DNA of 46,839 nt from Planctomycetota bacterium (GTDB lineage: Bacteria; Planctomycetota; Phycisphaerae; Sedimentisphaerales; Anaerobacaceae). The stretch spans positions 1 through 46,839 of the forward strand of contig JAUWIG010000007.1 of assembly GCA_030605475.1 (NCBI GenBank). Reading direction: 5' to 3'. Position numbers and translations under genes: made by a program. Shown here piece after piece: positions 40,159 to 46,839 of this stretch; position 1 is the first letter of the stretch; every line of letters begins with the position of its first letter. Below the pieces are notes generated by a model, which was given only the letters and a program-made list of their open reading frames with translations, made no database searches and was not told the origin of the DNA.

Positions 40159-41301
40159 ATGATGGTGTCAGTATTAACAAAAGTGGTCGGTTCGGGTAGT
40201 TGGTGGGTAAAAATCATCAATTACGAAATCATCAGAGGCAATGCGATTTGGCGATTTGCGGTTGTTTTGCTGGCGGTGCTGGTGGTAATGGTGGCAGGAA
40301 GGATAGTGCAGTACGGCATTGAGTCGTATGCCAGGCGCAGAGAAGAAAAGAAAGGCGTCAGTGTTATAACATTGTTTCTCAAATGCCTGAGTAAGCCGAT
40401 ATATGTGGCGATATTCGCGCTCGGACTGTTTGTGTGCAAGCTGTTTTTGTATTTCAGCGACGAAGACGGTATCCGAATAGCCATTGGAACAGGCTGGATA
40501 AAGATAGCTAAAACTGTGGGAGCGATTGCCATTGCGTATGGGCTTTATCGGCTGGTTGATGTCATCGAGTATTATCTGCAGCGCCTCGTGAGTAAGACCG
40601 AGACCAAGCTGGATGATATGCTGGTGCCGGTAATTCGCAAGTCGCTGCGAATTACTATTGCGATTATCGCGGCCCTTTTCATCGCCGAAGCTATCCTTGG
40701 GGCCGACCAGATTAAGACGATTCTGTTGAGTGCCGGTGTCGGCGGTATTGCGATAGCCCTTGCGGCCAAGGACACGGTAGCCAATTTCTTCGGCTCGATT
40801 ACGATTTTTGCTGACAGGCCCTTTCAAATCGATGAGCTTGTGAAAATCGACGGGCATTTAGGGCCGGTCGAGGAGGTCGGCTTCAGAAGCACGCGGATAC
40901 GGACACTAAAGGGCCATCTTATAACCGTACCCAATAGTGTGATTGCAAATTCTATTGTGGAAAACGTGGGCAGGCGTCCCTTTATTCGCAGGACGTCCAA
41001 TATCACAATAACTTACGATTCGGGCCATACGAAGGCAAAACGGGCGGTCGAGATTATAAAAGAGGTTTTGGCTAATGTGCCCCAAATAAATACCGACCCT
41101 GAGAAGCCGACGAGAGTGTACTTTAGCGACTTTAATGATTGGTCGCTGAACATTTATATGAGCTATTGGGTCAAGCCGCCTGACTACTGGCTGTACCACC
41201 AGGTCAATGAGCGGGTCAATTTAGAGATTATGAAGCGGTTTGAGGCCGAGCAAATCGAATTTGCATTCCCCAGCCAGACGCTTTATGTAAAGAAGGATTG
41301 A
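40159..41301 (+). CDS. MscS-family mechanosensitive channel
   Basis: This is an inner-membrane channel that opens under tension to relieve osmotic shock. The 380-aa protein has five or so N-terminal membrane segments (about 30-205) and then the conserved MscS pore and beta domain: ILLSAGVGGIAIALAAKDTVANFFGSITIFADRPFQIDELVKIDGHLGPVEEVGFRSTRIRTLKGHLITVPNS. The Gly/Ala-rich pore helix is intact. The soluble alpha/beta end (about 290-380) is complete. GGAGG is near the start at 40159, and there is an extra ATG one codon on. It is convergent with rmuC (42 bp between), with no shared operon. Confidence 0.94.
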   Translation: MMVSVLTKVVGSGSWWVKIINYEIIRGNAIWRFAVVLLAVLVVMVAGRIVQYGIESYARRREEKKGVSVITLFLKCLSKPIYVAIFALGLFVCKLFLYFSDEDGIRIAIGTGWIKIAKTVGAIAIAYGLYRLVDVIEYYLQRLVSKTETKLDDMLVPVIRKSLRITIAIIAALFIAEAILGADQIKTILLSAGVGGIAIALAAKDTVANFFGSITIFADRPFQIDELVKIDGHLGPVEEVGFRSTRIRTLKGHLITVPNSVIANSIVENVGRRPFIRRTSNITITYDSGHTKAKRAVEIIKEVLANVPQINTDPEKPTRVYFSDFNDWSLNIYMSYWVKPPDYWLYHQVNERVNLEIMKRFEAEQIEFAFPSQTLYVKKD

Positions 41302-41343
41302 AATTGAAATGCCCGATGGTTGATTTAGGGTCTATTTTGTCAA

Positions 41344-42390
41344 TCACGTTTGTTCTTCGTTTTCGGTTTTTTCTTCCGTTTCAGCCTGTATTTGTGTGAG
41401 TTGGAGGCCGAAGCGGTCGAGTTTTTTCTGGCCCTCATCGTATTGGCCGTAGGCGTTTCGCAGGTGTTTGCCGAGGACTTCCCAACTGCCGCCAAAGTCG
41501 GCGAAAGAGGCGTTTAGCTTTTTCAAATTCTGGCGGATTTCGGCGGCCTGCTCCTCTATCTTCAACCCCTGCAGGCCCATTACCACCGTCATCAAATACG
41601 CATATAATAGATTAGGACTTACAGGGATTACCTTTTTATCAAGTGCAGACTGTAAAATGTCCTGCGTTTCTCCGGCATACTTAATAATCGTCTCGTAATA
41701 GATGTTCTCGGCGGGTATGTACATTATCGCAAAATCCAGAGTGCCCTCGGCAGGTCTAATGTAGTCGGAAGCGATTTTGTCGATGTGCTTGATAACGTCA
41801 TTTAGAAACTGTTTGCGAAGTTTTGCTTTTTCCTCGTCGGACTCGGCCTTTAATATTCCTTCAAAACTCGGCAGCGGGAACTTGGCGTCGATGGGGACGG
41901 AGTACTGGGGCATTTTCACCAGTGCATCTACTATTTTGCCGTCCCTGAAAGTGTACTGCAGTTCGTAGCTGTCTTTGGGCAGGATATTTTCCAAAAGATT
42001 TTTCAGTGACCATTCGCCCATCTGGCCGCGGAGCTTTGGCGAGCTTAAAATATTCTGCAGCCGTCTGACTTCGGTTCCGAGAAGCAGCATTTGCTTGTTT
42101 GTGCCCTGCAGTTCGCCGATTTGGGTGTTTAGCCGGCTGAGCACCTGCTGGCTGGATTGTAGGTTCTGGCTGATTGTGCTCTGGCCGGTCTGGAGAGATT
42201 TTTGCAGGGCATCCCGCGTGCCGTCCTGAGCGGCTTTTAGCGACTCTAACTGCTGCTGGAGAAGGCTGATATTGGCGGACTGGCCGGCTAATTTTTCCCT
42301 GCTGGCAAAATTGATGATGATAAGCCAGACTAATAGCCCTGAGACGAGTAAAATCAAAACGCCAACTATTGTAATTATTATAAGCTCCAT
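41344..42390 (-). CDS. rmuC: RmuC-family DNA recombination protein
   Basis: This is a 348-aa protein counted from ATG at 42390. An N-terminal membrane anchor (MELIIITIVGVLILLVSGLLVWLIII) is followed by a long coiled coil (about 35-105, rich in Gln/Ser/Leu) and then the RmuC nuclease-like domain with SPKLRGQMGEWSLKNLLENIL, LQYTFRDGKIVDALVKMP, VPIDAKFPLPSFEGIL and DYIRPAEGTLDFAIMYIPAENIYYE. The Asp/Glu/Lys set in VDALVKM and DAKFPL resembles the PD-(D/E)xK nuclease core. RmuC limits inversions at short repeats, of interest because this window is rich in repeats. A longer reading to 42459 adds 23 non-conserved residues. Confidence 0.93.
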   Translation of the reverse strand: MELIIITIVGVLILLVSGLLVWLIIINFASREKLAGQSANISLLQQQLESLKAAQDGTRDALQKSLQTGQSTISQNLQSSQQVLSRLNTQIGELQGTNKQMLLLGTEVRRLQNILSSPKLRGQMGEWSLKNLLENILPKDSYELQYTFRDGKIVDALVKMPQYSVPIDAKFPLPSFEGILKAESDEEKAKLRKQFLNDVIKHIDKIASDYIRPAEGTLDFAIMYIPAENIYYETIIKYAGETQDILQSALDKKVIPVSPNLLYAYLMTVVMGLQGLKIEEQAAEIRQNLKKLNASFADFGGSWEVLGKHLRNAYGQYDEGQKKLDRFGLQLTQIQAETEEKTENEEQT

Positions 42391-42450
42391 ATTTTTACCC
42401 TTAAAAAAACTGCTTTGATTATAGGTTCTCCGCAGGCAATCGTCAAAGAC

Positions 42451-42508
42451 CAATAGCAACTGCCAAGGAGAGGTAAATTAATCCGCCTATGGCGGATAAA
42501 TCTTGATA
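42451..42508. repeat. 58-bp direct repeat, left of the sulfatase
   Basis: The sequence from 'caatagcaactgccaaggag' to 'ataaatcttgata' matches 43996-44053 at 52 of 58 positions, with no gap. It contains the small palindrome ATCCGCC-TAT-GGCGGAT. Confidence 0.9.
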
Positions 42509-42578
42509 TTATGGGGCAATCTTTGTATGGTTGTTAACTTAAAGAATGTGGATTTTTAGAATTTCGGAGGTATGAAAA

Positions 42579-43952
42579 ATGATTAAGAAACAGGATTGGA
42601 CTCGAAGGGAATTTTGTAAAACTTTCGCCAAAGGCGGATTGGCCGCCGGCTTATTCGGATTTTCCGCGGCCTCTTGCAGTAATAATAGAAGGCAGGGTTT
42701 TTCGGGTGGAAGGCGAAGGCCGCCGAACATAGTCCAGATTTTTACGGATGACCAGGGCGTCAACGACGTTGGTTTGTACGGCAGTGAAATTTCCACTCCC
42801 AACATAGACAGCATAGGCAAAGAAGGAGTCAAGTTTACTGACTTTTACGTTGCGTCGCCGTCCTGCACACCTTCGCGTTATGGGCTGCTGATGGGAAGAT
42901 ACCAGTATCGCGCTGAGGAGCCCTTCCAGGATGCGTTACTACCACGTGAGCCAAAGCATGACAATGTCCGTTTGGCCGACGATGAAGTGACCATAGCTGA
43001 AGTATTGAAAAAGTCGGGATATAGAACAGCTTTAATAGGCAAATGGCACCTTGGTCACGGCAGTATAGAATTTGGGCCGAACAGTTATGGCTTCGACCAT
43101 TTTTATGGTTTTTTACCTGGATGTATTGATTTTTATAAGCACACCTATGAAGCCGACCCTGCGTGGTATCGCAACAAGAAGCTGGTAGAAGAAAAAGGGT
43201 ATGCGACGGACCTGTTCACCGACGAGGCTGTCCGATTTATAAAGACTAATAAGGACAAGCCATTCTTTCTCCACTTGGCTTATAACGCCCCGCATTACGG
43301 AAGATGTCCGGACGGAAAATTCTTGCAGACACCTCCCGGCTATCCAAATCTGCCCGAAAAAGCAACAGACGACCGAAGGGTCTATACAGCAATGATTGAA
43401 AATCTCGACAAGGGCATCGGCGGGGTCCTGTCAACTCTCAAAGAATTAGACCTCGAAGAAGACACCATAGTTATTTTTATGTGTGATAACGGGGCGGATT
43501 ACAGATATGGCGGCAGCAACAAACCTTATCGGGGACAAAAGGGGACTCTTTGGGAAGGCGGAATAAGGATGCCTTGTATGATTCGGTGGAAAGGCCGAAT
43601 CAAGCCAGGCCAAATCCGCAACCAGATGGGTATTAGCCTGGATTTATTCCCGACCTTAACTCGTTGGACGGGGGCGACTGTCCCAAATCGCCAGTTAGAT
43701 GGAGTCGATTTGAACGAGGTTATTATCGACAACGCCCCGGCGCCAAAACGGCATCTGTTTTTCCGGCACAGATCTAGAAACCAAACTGTGGTTCGAGACA
43801 ATAAGTGGAAATACCTGCGGGACACCGACGGCACAGAATATCTGTTTGATATAACAAAAGACCCGTATGAAAAAAAGAATCTTATCGCAGAAAATCGAGA
43901 ACAAGCGACAAAAATGAAAGCAGCGTATAAAAAATTCATCAATAGTTTGTAA
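42579..43952 (+). CDS. Tat-exported sulfatase
   Basis: This is a formylglycine-dependent sulfatase of 457 aa, hydrolysing sulfate esters such as those on algal polysaccharides. The N-terminus is a twin-arginine signal (TRREFCKTFAKGGLAAGLFG) ending in a possible lipobox at Cys33, so it is exported folded and perhaps anchored. The metal-binding start is IVQIFTDDQGVNDVGLYG (Asp57/58). Cys96 in SPSCTPSRYGLLMGR fits the C-x-P-S-R consensus that is oxidised to formylglycine by an FGE enzyme elsewhere in the genome. GKWHLGHG and the later VIFMCDNGADY motifs are also present. It is bracketed by 58-bp direct repeats (42451 and 43996), which suggests gain or loss as a unit. The substrate is unknown. 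Confidence 0.95.
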   Translation: MIKKQDWTRREFCKTFAKGGLAAGLFGFSAASCSNNRRQGFSGGRRRPPNIVQIFTDDQGVNDVGLYGSEISTPNIDSIGKEGVKFTDFYVASPSCTPSRYGLLMGRYQYRAEEPFQDALLPREPKHDNVRLADDEVTIAEVLKKSGYRTALIGKWHLGHGSIEFGPNSYGFDHFYGFLPGCIDFYKHTYEADPAWYRNKKLVEEKGYATDLFTDEAVRFIKTNKDKPFFLHLAYNAPHYGRCPDGKFLQTPPGYPNLPEKATDDRRVYTAMIENLDKGIGGVLSTLKELDLEEDTIVIFMCDNGADYRYGGSNKPYRGQKGTLWEGGIRMPCMIRWKGRIKPGQIRNQMGISLDLFPTLTRWTGATVPNRQLDGVDLNEVIIDNAPAPKRHLFFRHRSRNQTVVRDNKWKYLRDTDGTEYLFDITKDPYEKKNLIAENREQATKMKAAYKKFINSL

Positions 43953-43995
43953 TTGTTTGATTTATTCGAATTTTGTTCTGCGGTTCGCCAGAGGT

Positions 43996-44053
43996 CAATA
44001 GCGATTGCCGAAGAGGGGTAAATAAATCCGCCTATGGCGGATAAATCTTGATA
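43996..44053. repeat. 58-bp direct repeat, right of the sulfatase
   Basis: This is the second copy of the 42451-42508 element, in the same orientation. It lies between the sulfatase stop and the next gene. Confidence 0.9.
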
Positions 44054-44079
44054 CAAAAGGCCGAGGTGGCTTTCTTCTC

Positions 44080-44694
44080 TTGAGGATGGAACAAATAAAA
44101 TCCGTTATATTCGATTGGGGAGGGGTGCTGATAGATGACCCGGTGCCGGCTCTGATGCGGTATTGCGCTGAGGCTTTGGCCGTGCCCAAAGAAGACTATA
44201 TAAAAGCACATCGCAAGTTTGCAGTAGATTTCCAAGAAGGCAAAATCAGCGAAGATACATTTTGGGCTCGTCTCTGCGGTGAGTTGGGCGTACCGAAGCC
44301 GAAGGCCAGCTCATTATGGGGGCAGGCTTTTAAGGCGGCGTATCGTCCTAAAGCGGATATGTTCTCATTGGCCCGTTCGCTGTGCGAGAACGGCTGCAAA
44401 ATCGCCCTTTTATCCAATACCGAAATTCCGGCAATGCAGTGCTTTTATCAGCAGAAATACGATATATTTGATGTGGTTGTTTTTTCCTGTGTCGAGGGGA
44501 TAAAAAAGCCCGAAAGAAAAATCTATGAATTGGCTTTGGAAAAACTCGGGGCAAAACCGAGCCAATCAGTATTTATAGATGACAGGCGGGACTGCATAAA
44601 CGGTGCAAAAGAAGTGGGACTCAATACAATTCTTTTCAAAAGCTTCGACCAGGTTAAAAACGAGTTATCCCGGCTCTCTGTGAAAATAGATTAG
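44080..44694 (+). CDS. HAD-superfamily hydrolase
   Basis: This 204-aa cytosolic phosphatase-like protein has the HAD motifs FDWGGVLIDD (nucleophile Asp), LLSNTE (motif II), KKPERKIY (motif III Lys) and FIDDRRDCINGA (motif IV acidic pair). A helical cap lies in between. The class resembles YihX or epoxide-hydrolase N-terminal-like HADs; the substrate is unknown. TTG at 44080 and ATG at 44086 are both possible starts; GAGGTGG at 44063-44069 fits the TTG better. It follows the sulfatase by about 130 bp, with a repeat between, and leads into the ASCH gene about 50 bp on. Confidence 0.87.
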   Translation: MRMEQIKSVIFDWGGVLIDDPVPALMRYCAEALAVPKEDYIKAHRKFAVDFQEGKISEDTFWARLCGELGVPKPKASSLWGQAFKAAYRPKADMFSLARSLCENGCKIALLSNTEIPAMQCFYQQKYDIFDVVVFSCVEGIKKPERKIYELALEKLGAKPSQSVFIDDRRDCINGAKEVGLNTILFKSFDQVKNELSRLSVKID

Positions 44695-44745
44695 GCAAAC
44701 AAGAAACAGCTATCTGATTGTAATTGCTGCCTGCGTGGCAAAAGT

Positions 44746-45183
44746 ATGGCGAATTATCACCTGGTAATCCTGAAAAAGCCTTATTTAGAGGCGATATTGG
44801 CAGGTCGCAAACGCATCGAATCGCGTTTTGCCAGGACAAAGCACTCGCCTTTCGGAGCGGTTTTGGCCGGCGATAAAATATTTCTTAAGTTGAGCAGCGG
44901 GCCGGTCTGCGCGGTGGCAAATGCCGGCGAGGTTAAAAACTTCGAAAACTTAACGCCGGAACAAATAATCGAAATAAAACAGCAATATAACCACTATATC
45001 AAAGGGAGTAACGAATACTGGCGGAGCAAGATGGGGTGCAGATTTGGCTTTTTGGTATGGCTGGAGGGGGTCCGGGCTGTTGGGCCAGTGCGAATCTGCA
45101 AAAAAGACTGGCGGGGGTGGGTGGTTCTGACAGAAAAAGAGAACTTCGGCCTGCTGAAAATGGGGGATTTTGAGAGGGGTTGA
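44746..45183 (+). CDS. ASCH-domain protein
   Basis: This 145-aa protein starts with HLVILKKPYLEAILAGRKRIESRFARTKHSPFG and contains GDKIFLKLSSGPVCAVANAGEV, typical of ASCH/PUA-like domains proposed to bind RNA or modified bases. The remaining part (ENLTPEQIIEIKQQYNHYIKGSNEYWRSKM and FLVWLEGVRAVGPVRI) resembles EVE/ASCH relatives. No catalytic function is known. It may be co-transcribed with the HAD gene 51 bp upstream. After it the window has no further genes. Confidence 0.82.
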   Translation: MANYHLVILKKPYLEAILAGRKRIESRFARTKHSPFGAVLAGDKIFLKLSSGPVCAVANAGEVKNFENLTPEQIIEIKQQYNHYIKGSNEYWRSKMGCRFGFLVWLEGVRAVGPVRICKKDWRGWVVLTEKENFGLLKMGDFERG

Positions 45184-45210
45184 AAGTGTTAAATTAGGCG
45201 ACTGATAACA

Positions 45211-45236
45211 TTGATAGGGGTTGATAGGTGTTGATA
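45211..45236. repeat. Phased TTGATA repeats
   Basis: TTGATA occurs at 45211, 45221 and 45231, with a 10-bp period (one helical turn each) and a weaker TGATA at 45203. This iteron-like spacing is typical of binding sites for a multimeric protein. Confidence 0.6.
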
Positions 45237-45280
45237 ATACAGGGATTTTGGGGGGAATAGGAGAGGGAGAATTCAATTAT

Positions 45281-45430
45281 TTGCACAAGTTTTTACGCAA
45301 ATGCGTAAGATTTTCAATTAAAAACGTAGATTTTTGGTAGGAAAGTGCATATTTTTTGCAAAAAATTGCAAAAAAATGAGTAAAAAGTGCAAGAAAGTGC
45401 GGAAAAACGCGTTTTTTTGCGCGCACTTTT
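45281..45430. other. AT-rich block with palindromes
   Basis: TTACGCA-AA-TGCGTAA (45293-45308) and the 14-bp palindrome AAAAACGCGTTTTT (45403-45416) flank a block with repeated 'aagtgc' and 'ttgcaaaaa' strings. It looks like a regulatory or DNA-melting region, but no DnaA boxes are present. Confidence 0.5.
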
Positions 45431-45608
45431 AGTTCATAGTTCGATCCTTCGATTTCGCTGTGCTTCACTCAGGACTTCGCTCTGCTTTGGTTCGTAGTTC
45501 GCAGTTTTTCAACCGCCGAGTTCGCAGGGAACGCAGGGAGTTTTTGAATTTTTCAGTCGCGGATTTGTGACATATTACAGATGGAGGAAGTCGGGAATTT
45601 ATCGGCGG

Positions 45609-46217
45609 CTCGTGACCCGTGGGCAGAAGACAGAAGGCAGAGGACGGAAGACGGATGCTCGTAAAATGGTGAGTGGTTAATTGGTTAAATGGTGGTGGTT
45701 ACTTAAGTAATTGCGTATATACTTAAGTATTGTTTTGATGCTTGCGGTTTTGGGTGGTGTGGGTGGTAGGCAGTTGTTTGATGCTGGATGCTCGTAAAAT
45801 GGTGAGTGGTGAGTGGTGAGTGGTGAGTGGTTAAATGGTGAGTGGTGAAGAATATCGAATATCGAACAAGGAATAACGAAGGCCGAAGTGAGAGGCGAAA
45901 AATGTATCTCGCGGCTTGTGACTCGTGGCTCGATGCTTGATGCTCGTAAAATGGTGAGTGGTGAATTGGTTAAATGGTGAGTGGTTACTTAAGTAATTGC
46001 GTATATACTTAAGTATTGTTTTGATGCTTGCGGTTTTGGGTGGTGTGGGTGGTGGGTAGTTGCTCGGTGCTGGATGCGAGATATTCGTGACCCGTGACTC
46101 GTGACCCGTGGGCAGAAGACAGAAGGCAGAGGACGGAAGACGGATGCTCGTAAAATGGTGAGCGGTGAATTGGTTAAATGGTGGTGGTTACTTAAGTAAT
46201 TGCGTATGTACTTAAGT
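45609..46217. repeat. Degenerate long repeats, three copies
   Basis: A unit containing 'gatgctcgtaaaatggtgag', 'ggttaaatggt' and a paired ACTTAAGT palindrome occurs at about 45609-45775, 45940-46055 and 46089-46217. Copies 1 and 3 also share the upstream phrase 'gacccgtgggcagaagacag'. Spacing is irregular (286 and 203 bp between palindrome pairs), so this is not a CRISPR-type array. Confidence 0.8.
45801..45830. repeat. 7-bp tandem repeat GGTGAGT
   Basis: Four consecutive GGTGAGT units start at 45801, with a further copy after a short interruption. It lies within the second long repeat section. Confidence 0.7.
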
Positions 46218-46522
46218 CATATATCAACTCAACAAATGTCAAGTATTTTGTGAGTTCGGTTGTATTTCATAGGGTTGGCTGTACTTCGTGAGGTTGGCTG
46301 GTGGAGGAGAGGCGATGGAGGATGCTCGATGTGCTTCAGGAAATCGGGATATCAGGTTATCAGGTAGCCCGCTGCGTCGAGCGCAGCGCGACGAGCAGGG
46401 GAACAAAAGAACAGGACATCAGGATTGTTCGAGTCGGTGGATGATTGGATGCTGGTAAAATGGTGAGTGGGGTAAAAAGGATAGAATAAATCCTAAACTC
46501 TAAATCCTAAACTCTAAACCCA

Positions 46523-46570
46523 TCCTTCGCCAAGGCTTCCTCCTTCGCCAAGGCTTCCTCCTTCGCTGAA
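46523..46570. repeat. 18-bp tandem repeat
   Basis: 'ccttcgccaaggcttcct' is repeated in tandem two to three times, the last copy being degenerate (ccttcgctgaagcttcgg), each with an internal dyad. Confidence 0.6.
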
Positions 46571-46839
46571 GCTTCGGAGGACAAGACGGAGGGCAGGCAA
46601 ATTCAAAATACCAAAATACGAAATTTGAAACGAACTGTAGAGAGCGGCACTACCTGTCAATGCCACCTGACGCCAGAAGGTATTTAAGTATCTAAGCAAA
46701 TACTTAAGTCATTTTAAAATGCTGACGATTTGGGAAATGCTGATGATTTGGGGGCTGGGGTTACGGGTTGCCCTTCGACAAGCTCCCCCGACTACGGCCC
46801 GCCACACAGAAGGCGGGTAAACATTCGAGGGCAGGCAGG

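Larger units (their letters stand above)
45701..46709. promoter_or_regulatory. Paired ACTTAAGT palindromes, four sites
   Basis: An 8-bp palindrome ACTTAAGT (ATTTAAGT in one half-site) occurs in pairs exactly 20 bp apart at 45701/45721, 45987/46007, 46190/46210 and 46682/46702. The fourth pair has a different spacer sequence but the same geometry. Two full helical turns place both on one DNA face, as expected for a cooperative binding protein. Confidence 0.6.
45184..46839. other. 1.66-kb gene-free repeat region
   Basis: No open frame here looks coding. In order the region holds: helically phased TTGATA repeats (45211-45236), an AT-rich block with palindromes (45281-45430), a spacer of 'cgcggatttgtgac' type, three long degenerate repeats with an 'acggatgctcgtaaaatggt' unit (45609-46217), short 7-bp tandem repeats (45801-45830), a TTGGCTG direct repeat near 46270-46300, tandem 'ccttcgccaaggctt' units (46523-46570), and a fourth paired palindrome (46682-46709). 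The right edge is the 'cttcgacaagctc' repeat type. Confidence 0.7.

Noticed and set aside
45609-46217. Possible CRISPR array
   Set aside because: Repeats are long, degenerate and irregularly spaced (286 and 203 bp), with no constant short spacer and no cas genes in the window.
46514-46699. Minus-strand open frame at the right end
   Set aside because: Much of it is the translation of the 18-bp tandem repeat (SLGEGGSLGEG), so it is not a credible gene.

Overview
The window looks like part of a chromosome of a Planctomycetota bacterium, most likely class Phycisphaerae. This is inferred from gene content rather than a phylogeny. The signals are PEP-CTERM tailed secreted proteins, a long right-handed beta-helix protein with a dockerin-like tail, a small histone H1-like protein, a Tat-exported sulfatase, a signal peptidase I with a zinc-ribbon insertion, and many short dispersed palindromic repeats in the spacers. 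Base composition is moderate, and several genes use TTG or GTG starts.

Layout. 0-5 kb: the end of a TPR protein, a PPi-type phosphofructokinase, convergent ftsY, then dnaA. 5-7 kb: a PEP-CTERM protein and a family-4 uracil-DNA glycosylase. 7-16 kb: a nitrogen/redox block with an NAD-type glutamate dehydrogenase, a four-gene operon (NuoE-like, NuoF-like, iron-sulfur adaptor, FMN domain of glutamate synthase), an NADP-type glutamate dehydrogenase and a divergent LysR regulator. 16-21 kb: small genes (two-Asp HAD phosphatase, lipoprotein, GIY-YIG protein, flavodoxin, H1-like protein, FabZ-like dehydratase, a membrane-anchored hypothetical protein, tRNA-Glu, and a 57-residue 2[4Fe-4S] ferredoxin). 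21-27 kb: envelope genes (TPR/HEAT protein, murJ, rodA). 27-34 kb: a secreted-protein locus with a PASTA protein, two tandem-duplicated PEP-CTERM proteins, a lipoprotein and a beta-helix protein. 34-38 kb: tRNA-Gly, lepB, HU, a cold-shock protein and an HNH protein. 38-45 kb: a DUF4139 protein, MscS channel, RmuC, sulfatase, HAD phosphatase and ASCH protein. 45.2-46.8 kb: about 1.6 kb without genes, filled with structured repeats.

The strongest candidate for an undescribed system is the operon at 8464-13258. A complete diaphorase module (NADH/FMN and [2Fe-2S] subunits) is joined to a small multi-cluster ferredoxin subunit and to a stand-alone glutamate-synthase FMN barrel. That barrel lacks both the glutaminase domain and the usual [3Fe-4S] cysteines. 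The operon sits between two glutamate dehydrogenases. This suggests a soluble NAD(P)H/ferredoxin flavoenzyme tied to glutamate, possibly electron-bifurcating. The function is inferred, not shown.

Repeats are the second theme. A palindromic element occurs three times, once read through as the N-terminus of the phosphofructokinase. A ~125-bp element occurs three times. 58-bp direct repeats flank the sulfatase. A ~1-kb tandem duplication left a fused 28-codon ORF at its junction. Paired ACTTAAGT-type palindromes, always 20 bp apart, occur four times in the terminal non-coding region.
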